Source of the DNA: Gnetum montanum
Taxonomy: Eukaryota > Streptophyta > Gnetopsida > Gnetales > Gnetaceae
DNA length: 42,354 bases
Direction of reading: 5' to 3'
Assembly: GCA_015680685.1 (NCBI GenBank)
Contig: MNCI01004661.1
Location: 1,288,781-1,331,134 of the forward strand
Made by a program: the position numbers and the translations under genes. This document shows, one piece after another, positions 34,436-42,354 of this stretch. Numbering within the stretch: the stretch's first letter is position 1; each line of letters starts with the position of its first letter. The notes below the pieces were generated by a model. It worked only from the letters and a program-made list of their open reading frames with translations. It ran no database searches and was not told the origin of the DNA.

Positions 34436-34454
34436 TCCTCGGCAATGGTGCCTA
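34436..34454 (-). promoter_or_regulatory. Primer-binding site of element I, tRNA-Asp type
   Basis: Directly after the 5' LTR the minus strand reads TAGGCACCATTGCCGAGGA. The complement of the plant tRNA-Asp 3' end (known sequence TGGCGCCGTTGCCGGGGA) matches 14 of 17 bases from GGC onward. All three differences are G to A, as expected from deamination of methylated cytosine on the other strand. tRNA-Asp priming is usual for Athila-type elements. Confidence 0.65.
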
Positions 34455-35247
34455 TGATGAGTGGCGAGGTACCCCTACACTCAACCATGCAAATACGAGC
34501 GTTCTCACGCACGATTCAGTCGAACTCCGCAGACAGACTAGTTGTGGCACCTAGACAGTTATCCTTAGGTCATAGTTCGCTGTCTTCCCACCAGGACTAG
34601 TATTATATTTGTCACATATGGTTTAGTCTAGAGTGAGGTGTATGATGTGTTCCTAATTCTAACGCTACTCCTGAAAGCAGTGGAAAATAATATTAACTAA
34701 GCTAAGCTAGGAGGGAAAGGGTAAGAGAGTCTAATCTAGCCTAAGTGCGATGAGCAGCCTATTCCTTGATCAACCATACACATCTTGGACTTCGTGCACA
34801 ACTACCACTGGGATTACCAAGCACAGATCCTAGGTACGCCACTGGGATACCAAGTAGTCACACTTAAATGCTCGTAATCAAGTCGTACTCATTCCGCGTT
34901 CTAGGAGTTTAAGGGTGACAGAAACAAGCAATAAATAATAATTAAATAAACAAATAAATAACAAATTGAATGCTGCAATGATGAAGTAATCTTGATCTTT
35001 ATTGCCAGTCATGTGTGCGTCCAAGTACATCACACTCGAACAAAGAATGTCGTACAATTACATTCACCACACTACAGGCAGACACTAGAAAAATAATCTA
35101 ACTCTAGAGGGATCAAACTACCAGAGCTTCGCTACTTCTACTCTATTCTTCTAAACAAGGGAGAGCCACTTCTTATTTATAGACATTATGGTGGACTACG
35201 ATATCGCATACGCGATATCGCAGGGGATGCGATATCGCGTCCCATCA
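34455..35247 (-). mobile_element. 5' LTR of element I (793 bp)
   Basis: In the coding sense it begins TGATGGGACGCGATATCGC and ends CGCCACTCATCA. U3 carries three GCGATATCG units (plus-strand 35200-35240), then TATAAATAAGAAGTGGC (about 35166-35182), the likely promoter. The downstream part contains the repeated TTGGTATCCCAGTGGCG and TTGGTAATCCCAGTGG motifs shared with the other LTRs. Confidence 0.9.
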
Positions 35248-36492
35248 GATGGGGATGAAACAAGAGATGATTGATTGTAGGAAATGTTTAAGGGAAAGAA
35301 GTTAACAATTGCACCAAAAAGAAATGCCAGTGGGTCCTCCCCAAAGCAGGCTCATGCCCTTTATGCCCTGACAAACCCACAAACCAAAGAGTCCGTAGGA
35401 TCTAGGAATGTCATTTGGAAGCAAGAGTTAAAAACTTACCCACAAGAATTCACCAAAGAAAAACAATGCATCAACCTTGAACAGACTAATGATAAAATCA
35501 GCAATAAGGTGGAAAATGGGGAGAAATATGGAGAGGAGAGAATGAATGGAATCCCAAGAACAAGGCTGTGTAAAGCCCCTTGTGTATTTCATGATTAAGA
35601 TAACTGAGTAGAACTCATCCCAAATCCAGACTCAAACCAACCACATTCAGTGACCTCGTATCAATACACTTGGCTAATCCATTCTCTTGAGGCAACAAGA
35701 ATGCTTCCACAAAGAGTGACCACCATCCCAAGGAGAGTGAGATGGAGAAGTAGGAAGCGAGAAAGGGCCTTAGTTAGAGGGAACTTTCAAGCATGGGTAA
35801 CATGTCTTTTTAGTGTCATAACCAATGCTTGTAGCCCATATTGCTTTATTATGTCTAAGGGGTGTGCTCTGAATTCTCCCCTTTCTCTCTCTCTCTCTCT
35901 CTCTCTCTTGATGTTTATGCGTGAGAACCACACCATGCAAAGACTTATTTTTATTCACTCGGCTTCCTGATATTTGAACAATGTCAGAATGGTGGAAAAC
36001 CCAAGAAAAAGCATCCAAGCACCCGAGAGAATGGCTAGCACCAATGCATCAAATCCCCTTGAATTCACAGCCTTTTCATCCTTTGAGTCTTTTCTTGGTT
36101 TGAAAAATACCTAGCAACCAATTTATTAATAAGTTTACTTAGAAAAAGGGGATTGTACAGTTCCAAGCCAAAGGAGACCATAAAGTTGTATGGATGAGTG
36201 GAAAACATGGACTCATTACCTATTTTACCAAAAGAACCATACCTTAATATCAGCATCATAATTCAAAGGTAAAAGCCAAACATTAGTAATCAATATGATA
36301 TAATTCAATCCACCATCATAAGCACTTACTAGATGACGAATAAAAGTAAATGAAGCAGACAAAGAAACAGTAAAAACATGAATGATGGTGTAAAAATAAA
36401 TAAGAAAAGTTGAAAGAATGTGTAAAATAAAAAATGTGTAAAACAAAAATGTGTAAAATAAAAATTCAAAAATAACTAAGGGCCTAGAACAG
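35248..36492 (-). mobile_element. Post-integrase tail of element II
   Basis: It has no recognisable protein. It contains a CT microsatellite (35883-35910) and an A-rich run with AATGTGTAAAATAAAAA repeats (36415-36465). It is homologous in patches to 31150-32345 of element I, which shows that both elements share a tail after their last conserved frame. Frames at 35284-35598 and 35650-35970 are not supported as genes. Confidence 0.6.
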
Positions 36493-37670
36493 TTAGCATA
36501 GGTGGCCATCTCCCCCATGACTAAGTTGGAAGGAGGAGATCCGAAATAGTGAGCAAGGTTGTCCATCAAGAGAGATAGCATGTGTACTGGCTATCCTAAG
36601 CTCTTGGAAAGGTTTGGTTTGTTGCATGTTGACCAAACGTTTCTTATCCAAGCTCTCAGGTTTGTATATTGTCATGGCCCCTGAAGGAAAAGTTGCATAA
36701 ATAATATAAGGTCCTTCCCACGGTGTTTGAAATTTAGTACATTTTGGCACATGTGTGGGATTCCAATAGAGAACCTTATCTCCTGGTTGATATTTAACTT
36801 TCCTAATTCTTAGGTCATGATGTTGTTTATTGAAGGCCTTGTGCAATTTTTTAGATGGTAGGGTAGCTAATTGGTTTTCATCTAGCAAGTTAAGGGTTAC
36901 TAACCATTGTTTCTATGCTAGATCAAGGTCAAGGTTGAGGTTAGATGTCGTGGATAGTGTACGGATCTCAGTTTGAATGGGGAGCATTGGTAATTTACCG
37001 TACACTAACTCATAGGGAGCGTAGCCTGTAGGGAGTTTCCATGTGAAGCAGTATGCCCAAAGAGCATCGTTCAGTTTAGTGCTTCAGTCTTGCCTAAACT
37101 TGCTAATGGTTCTTGTCAATATCTTCGTAATCTCCTTGTTAGTGACTTCTGCTTGACTGTTTGCTTGGGGGTGGTATGGTGTAGTCAATTTATGCTCAAC
37201 CCCTAAGTGTTGCATTAATTTCTGAAAAATTGCACTTGTGAAGTATGTACCATTGTCTGAAATAAGTGCATGTGGCACACCAAACCTATTTATGATTTGT
37301 TGTTGAACAAATCGTGCAGCTGTAGATGATGTACAATCTTTAACAGTAGCTACTTTGGCCCATTTTGTTAGGAAATCAATGACAACAATAATATAAGCTT
37401 TTCCATTGGACATTGGTGTAATCAGCCCCATAAAATCAATTCCCCAAATGTCGAAGGGTTCTAAGGATTGAATCCATTGTTGCAGATCCTCCATTATAGT
37501 AGTCATTCCCCCATCACATTGACAACACTCACAAGATTGGGTGAAATGATGGGTGTCCCAAAATAATGTAGGCTAATAATATCCTGTAAGAAGGATCTTG
37601 ATGGTCATTTATCTCCTAGCATAATGACCCCCACAAGGACCCTCATGAGCATCTTGGAGAACTCACAGTT
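36493..37670 (-). pseudogene. Integrase of element II
   Basis: The zinc-binding part (about 37510-37670) shows HEGPCGGHYARR, then CECCQC near the end. The core (37084-37506) has WGIDFMG, SDNGTYF and QAEVTNKEITK, so the D, D and E of the catalytic triad are all present. The C-terminal part (36493-36888) has YQPGDKVLYWNP and WEGPYII, the usual GPY-type module. In-frame stops separate the three parts (e.g. the codon triplet at 37084-37086). It would insert element cDNA into the genome if intact. The last codons before 36493 overlap a TCATGGGGGAGA purine motif. Confidence 0.85.
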
Positions 37671-37941
37671 GATCTATATCAGGGACATACCATCGAACCA
37701 AGCCATTGGGACACACTTTGTAAAGTTGCCCATTGATCTCCATAAAGTATTTGGCTCGGTGAAGAAACTGTTGTTTCTTCTTAAGGTTTAACTCTTGTGG
37801 TATTTGTTGGGAGAGGAGATAGGTAAGAATGCTACTGTACTAGTTTGTCTCCATGGGTGATTGATTATTCACTACACCAGCAAAGAGGAATTCATCATGA
37901 ATATGATCAAAAATTGGATACTCATCCTCTTTGTTGTCCCA

Positions 37942-39223
37942 TCACAACTGAGATAAATGATCAACAACTACATTCTCAGTGCCTTTGCGATTAATCATTG
38001 TTAAATCAAACTCTTGTAAGATTACAAGCCATCGTATGATGCGAGGGCTTACCATTGGATTATTCATGAGGAACTGGATTGCACTATGATTTGTATGTAT
38101 ATATACTTTATATCCCAATACATAGTGTCTAAACTTTTCTAGTGCAAACACTATAGTTATTAATTCTTTCTTTGTGGTAGTGCAGTTAAGTTGTGCACCA
38201 GTGATGCTTCTACTTGCACAGTGGATGTAATAAGGACGTTTATGGTCATCTAACTGTGTGAGTATGGCTCCTAAGGCATAGTTGGACATGTTAGTCATGA
38301 TATGGAATGGTTTGGACCAATTAGGAGCTTGTAGAATGGGTGTTTCCACAAGCTTCTGTTTCAAAGTTTGGAAAGCTAATTCGCATTCCTTGGTCCACTT
38401 GAAAGGTACGTCCTTTTTCATTAATTCCACCAATGGTTTGAAAACCTTTGAAAAGTTCTCAATAAATCTCCTATAGTAGCCAGTATGTCCAAGGAATGAC
38501 CGAATATCTTTGATATTTTTCAGTTGATGGGTAATTCCTTGGATAATTTTGATTTTCTCGGGGTCTACCTCTATCCCTGTGTGTGAGATTTTGTGCCCTA
38601 GTACTATGCCTTCTTGGACCATCAAATGGCTTTTCTACCAATTGAGCCTCAAATTGGTTTCTACACATATTTTTAACACTTGCTTCAACCGGTCCAAGGC
38701 TTGATCAAAGTTTTCTCTATAAGTGAAGAAGTTTTCCATAAAGACCTCCAGACCATTCCCTATCTGATATTGGAATATGCTTAGAACTAGTCGTTGAAAT
38801 GTTGCAGGGGCATTGCACAAGCCAAACGACATCTGTTTGTATGTGAACATTTCCCAAGGACTGGTGAATGTAGTCTTGGCTTGGTCTTCTGGGGCTATTT
38901 GTATTTGGTTACATCTGCTATATCCATCCAGAAAAATGTAATAGTGATGCCTTGCGATGGTGCTTAAGACTTGGTTGAAAAATGGCAATGGAAAGTGATC
39001 TTTGATTGTTGCCATATTTAGTAGCCTGAAATCTATGAACACCCTCCATTTGCCTCCCTTTTTAGGCACAATAACTAAGGGGCTAACCCATTCGCTATTA
39101 GCAATGGGGTATATGAACCCAACCTTGAGAAGCTGTTCGATTTCTTCCTTAACTACTTGCTTTAGCTTAGGGTTCAATCGCCTCTACAGTTGTCTTCGAG
39201 GCTTCATGGAGGGGTTAGTGTAA
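37942..39223 (-). pseudogene. Reverse transcriptase and RNase H of element II
   Basis: One frame with a single internal TAG (about 38635-38637) covers RT then RNase H. RT motifs: VSPLVIVPKKGGKWRVFIDF, YKQMSFGLCNAPATFQR, and the active-site box where FMDD is expected, which reads FMEN. RNase H motifs: the usual D-x-S-D block reads NMSNYALGAIL and the usual T-D-H reads TNHSAIQFL, while KKELITIVFALEKFRHY and the end box ENVVVDHLSQL are kept. Loss of both RT aspartates and of RNase H aspartates means no activity. The RNase H D to N changes are G to A on the coding strand. Confidence 0.9.
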
Positions 39224-39711
39224 ATTCTATGTTAGCATATCCTAGGATCTATTCTAGTTAATTTGAGATATGACCAAGCAAAGGCTTCCAACCATTTATT
39301 TATTACCTTCAGCAGTTCTTCTTTCTATTGAGGAGTAAGCTTAGCATTGATAATTACTAGTTTTCCATTTTTAAGGAACGTGTATTCCATATCAATGGGC
39401 AATGGTTTCAGCTCGAGGGGCTCGTGCTTAAATTTCTCAAGGATTTCTAACTTCCCTCAATTAATATTTTCAAAGTTAAGACTTGGAAGTTGATGGTGGA
39501 CTTGCTCTAATGCGTCTATGCTATCAATGTAAGCACAAGTCAAACCCTCAGTTGGTTCCATGCATATGAGTGAACTACTTTCTTGATCAGCTATCAACCA
39601 CTGGGTGTCTTCCTATTGTGTGGCTGTTGCATACATGCATCTTTGTATGTTAATCACTTGTGCATACTAATTGCATGCAGGCTATGCTAAACTTTGCACA
39701 AACCATGATCT
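39224..39711 (-). mobile_element. Protease-RT linker of element II
   Basis: This is the expected variable linker between protease and RT, broken by stops. No motif can be assigned. Confidence 0.45.
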
Positions 39712-40206
39712 CTATACGCAATTACACCATGTGTCACTATATGCAATGCACGGAACTTTCTTCTTCTTGATCTTTCCGAATGTATTTTTCTTTGATAATT
39801 TTAGGGAAAGATTGTGGATTCCTAGGCATGCATTGATGGTGCTTAGCCATGCTCTTCCCATTATGATTGGGAAGTTCCCCTTACCGTTGTTTACTTGAAT
39901 CACTAGGAAGTCAACTGGGTACGACTATCCACAAACAGTAATAACAATGTCTTCCACCAGTCCCAATGGGACAATGATTGACTAGTCAGCCAACTCTAGA
40001 TGGATGTTGCTCTTTTTCAATGGAGGCAGGTTCCAGGCCTTGTACATTTCTTGAGAAATCAAGTTGAAACTAGAACTTGAATCCAAAAGAGCCTTGTACA
40101 GCACATTTCTAGTGATTTGTAAGTATATCATAGGACTCCCAAGATCAAAGAATTTCCTAGGAAGGTGACCAACTTTGATCCAATCAGTGACAGCATGTGT
40201 TAGCAT
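39712..40206 (-). pseudogene. Aspartic protease of element II
   Basis: The active-site segment, where ALLD-x-G-A is usual, reads KALLDSSSSFNLIS (39982-40206 frame), so the conserved glycine after the catalytic Asp region is replaced. The second conserved segment, normally PI(I/L)GR-F, reads FPIIMGRAWLSTINA (39712-39903). Stops separate the two. If intact it would cut the Gag-Pol polyprotein. Confidence 0.7.
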
Positions 40207-40457
40207 GACTATATGCGTTAAGTGCGGTGATTGGGTTGAAGGGGGCTCTAAAGTTTTGATTAATACTAAGGCATCTAAGGAATTAGTCGCTTGTGATTAC
40301 AAGGGCTTGGTTGGACTATTGGTTCTACAGAAAGGTCTTTTCTTCATGTGGTTGTTAGAACCAACAGTAGGTTAAGAGTTAATAGCCCTCGTGGCATTAC
40401 GTTGCTGTAGCTGGGTAGGGATTTCACCTTGCATCGCAGGAGTAGGTGGTAGTAGAG

Positions 40458-41825
40458 CTATTGGTGGAAGAGATGTGGTTGGATGAGAAGGATGATATGC
40501 TTGTGGAATATCGCCTCTAAAAGAGGGAGTTCCATAATACTCGTGGGCTTAGTAGTGAGGTTGAGGAGTGACATGACCAATAGAATCACGTGGGGAGATT
40601 GGATGCTGCACGTAATATCCATACAGGTCAGGTTACCGATAAGGATACTGTTGCCTTGGTGGTGGTATTCCCCATGATTGTGGATGCTGCCACTATTGAT
40701 ATTGCTCAATCGGTTGTGGTGGAGTTCCATTGGGATAATATGTTAAGGGTTGGTGGAACTACCTTGGGTTACCTTGAGGATAAGGTAACCTTTGGAGTGT
40801 TTACCTTTTGTTTAATTATGGGTTAAGTGCATACACCCCAAACTCTTGCAGATGTGAGATTACAGGGAAACATCCCTTAGGATGGTCATATTGATATATC
40901 TCACATCCACTATCATTGTCTATTTCCGAATCCACAACCTCTTTAATGATGGAAACTTTGCCCTTACCCTTGCTACGTGCATGTTCAACCTCTTTCTTTT
41001 TTCTTTTCTCACTACCTTGCTCTCTAGACTCCTCTATTATTTTAAGAATAGTTTGAAATCTATTGTCTAGGGAATCCCACATTTGGTCTACCTTTGCCAA
41101 AACGTCTGATGTCATCTTTTGGATAGGCAAAGTTTTCCTATTCACCATCTCTTCGAGTGGTGACTCTTCTTCATCCTCACAAAATCTTACTCCCCTCTTT
41201 TGGAGGGAAGGACCTCGATTATACTCTTCCATAGTTCACCTTCTTCCTTAGCAACTTACTTCAATAGTCTTTGAATTTGATGGGACCTAAGCTCGGATAG
41301 TATCCCTTGGGCATAAGTCCCAAGGGTTCTTCTCGTTTCATGCCTAAGCCCATCCATGAGATGGCGTAGTTGATCCCTTTGTGAATAACCATGGCCAGGA
41401 CAACAATGTAACAGTGCATAGTATTGGCCCATGGCAGCATTCATTTCCTCCTTGTTTCTAGCCTTGGATTTTCTTTCACAAGTTAGACACTCAGGAGCAC
41501 GTTTGGTACTTACCATTAAATAGTTCTAACATAGTACTCCACCTATGAATGGATTTCGGTTCTAAAGATTGGTACCAGCTTTCCGCTTCTTTAACTAATG
41601 TCCATGGGAACAACTTAAGTTTTTTCCATTCATTCTCTATGTTCTATAAGGCACACACATCATGGAATGCTTGTAAATGATTCTGAGGATCAGTGTTGTA
41701 TCCCCCTTCAAATCGTGGGATGTTGTTCATATCTAATCTCTTGATGCTACTATCTTTCTAGTGCCTTGTTGGAATTCTAACAACCTTAATTATGTCTAAC
41801 ATACTTCGAGTAGCGAGTAGGGGTT
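40458..41825 (-). pseudogene. gag: gag of element II, truncated by an LTR insertion
   Basis: The capsid part aligns with element I gag (RLDMNNIPRFEGGYNTDPQN, KLKLFPWTLVKEAESWYQSL, HRWSTMLELFNGKYQT) but with several stops and frame changes. It begins abruptly at the PLLAT motif, directly at the LTR edge at 41826. The middle (40816-41232) is Lys/Glu-rich. The zinc knuckle reads CEIYQYDHPKGCF and has lost its second cysteine. The end (40458-40730) is a His/Gln/Pro-type tail out of frame. Confidence 0.75.
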
Positions 41826-42354
41826 TGATGAGTGGCGAGGTACCCCTACACTCAACCATACGAATACGAGCGTGCACGCGCAATCCGGTCGAACTCCGCA
41901 GACTAAATGCCTTAACACCACAAGAAACACTTGGGGTTAATCGTTCGTTGTCTTCCCGGGCTTGCTTGTAAGTGTCACGGTGTATGGTTAAGCAAGTCTG
42001 AGGTATGTGATTTTTTTGGTATTTTTCGGTTTATCTTCTATGCTATCAGAGGAATAGGGTTGAGAAACTAACTAACTGTAACTAATGATCTAAGTCTAAA
42101 TTAACTAGCGTCAGCATCCGTTCCCACTTATCGGACACACCCTGAACTATGCAACTGTGGCTTACCAAACGCTAATCGTTACTGGGATCACCACACGTAA
42201 TGCAAGTGCTCGAAGTGGTCGTACTGAGGCACCTATTTAGCTTAAGTGTGATAAGCAGCCGATTCCTTAGCTAGCTGTACACACCCGTGGGTGCTCGTAA
42301 CTAAGTCGTACTTATCACACGTTCTAGCCTAGCAATGAGTAGCCGATTCCTTGA
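41826..42354 (-). mobile_element. LTR inserted in the gag of element II, running off the window
   Basis: It starts TGATGAGTGGCGAGGTACCC, the reverse complement of the common LTR end. For 529 bases it follows LTRs A and B closely (GTTCGTTGTCTTCCCGGG, ACACCCTGAACTATGCAACT, GTACTGAGGCACC). It joins element II gag with no primer-binding site between, so it is a separate insertion. The left target bases are GGGTT (41821-41825); the other side is outside the window. Confidence 0.85.

Larger units (their letters stand above)
26684..35247 (-). mobile_element. Element I: complete 8.56-kb LTR retrotransposon without pol
   Basis: Two LTRs (26684-27462 and 34455-35247) in the same orientation are flanked by GATGG on both sides (26679-26683 and 35248-35252). 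On the minus strand the order is 5' LTR, primer-binding site, gag frame, non-coding stretch, candidate internal promoter, second long frame, polypurine tract, 3' LTR. No protease, reverse transcriptase, RNase H or integrase sequence is present in any frame. Gag-only elements of this kind (TR-GAG type) are known in plants and rely on relatives for enzymes. The gag is homologous to that of element II. LTR divergence and in-frame stops show that it is old. Confidence 0.88.
35248..41825 (-). mobile_element. Element II: pol-bearing Ty3/gypsy (Athila/Tat-type) retrotransposon, interrupted
   Basis: From right to left on the minus strand it has gag, protease, reverse transcriptase, RNase H, integrase and a long 3' tail. 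Element I splits the tail, which continues at 26208-26683. Its gag is cut at 41825/41826 by another LTR, so its own LTRs are not visible. Protein order RT-RH-IN and motifs such as WGIDFMG place it in Ty3/gypsy. Many stops, frame breaks and lost catalytic residues show that it is dead. Confidence 0.85.

Noticed and set aside
35284-35970. Two plus-strand frames of ~105 codons in the tail of element II
   Set aside because: They are antisense to the element, cross a CT microsatellite, and have no counterpart frame in the homologous tail of element I.
36493-41516. Infectious retrovirus with envelope
   Set aside because: Gag-Pol is that of a plant Ty3/gypsy retrotransposon; no envelope glycoprotein with signal peptide and transmembrane segment is visible.
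41826-42354. LTR as the true 5' LTR of element II
   Set aside because: No primer-binding site or gag start lies between; gag homology begins mid-protein exactly at the LTR edge, so it is a nested insertion.

Overview
The window is nuclear DNA of a land plant. Two split host genes with long AT-rich introns sit among nested Ty3/gypsy (Athila/Tat-type) LTR retrotransposons. Sparse genes, multi-kilobase introns and layered decayed retroelements suggest a large genome, possibly a gymnosperm; that lineage guess is inference only. Nothing prokaryotic, organellar or CRISPR-like is visible.

Layout. 1-3612: a retroelement graveyard with three LTRs of one superfamily, including a 950-bp solo LTR (2616-3565) with a perfect 5-bp target duplication, inserted inside an older LTR. 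5143-6518 (+): a two-exon gene for a eukaryote-type ribosomal protein uL2 (RPL8 family) whose normal N-terminus is replaced by a Ser-rich leader. 7764-10789: no gene, with a cluster of local tandem duplications. 10790-19771 (-): a complete ten-coding-exon gene for an SPX-MFS vacuolar phosphate transporter (PHT5/VPT type, 709 aa). One of its introns must be GC-AG to keep frame. A 5'UTR exon and promoter are predicted near 21806-22300. 22300-24760: gene-free, with a 123-bp tandem duplication and a long pyrimidine-biased tract. 24762-26206: a perfect inverted duplication bounded by single N bases, very probably an assembly artefact.

26208-42354 is a retrotransposon nest, all on the minus strand. 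Element II (pol-bearing, 35248-41825 plus 26208-26683) has gag, protease, RT, RNase H and integrase, but several catalytic aspartates are lost. Element I (26684-35247, 8.56 kb, TSD GATGG) is inserted in element II. It has two LTRs, a tRNA-Asp-like primer-binding site, a gag frame, no pol, and a second long frame with a coiled-coil tail. A further LTR (41826 to the window end) interrupts the gag of element II.

The most unusual structure is inside element I. The extra frame has its own candidate promoter (30852-30940), a TATA box plus four GATATC-centred CpG-rich palindromes. The same palindromes sit upstream of the TATA box in the LTR U3 regions, while the flanking sequence is unlike the LTR. 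This suggests a two-promoter, pol-less, gag-carrying retroelement that depends on a relative such as element II for enzymes.
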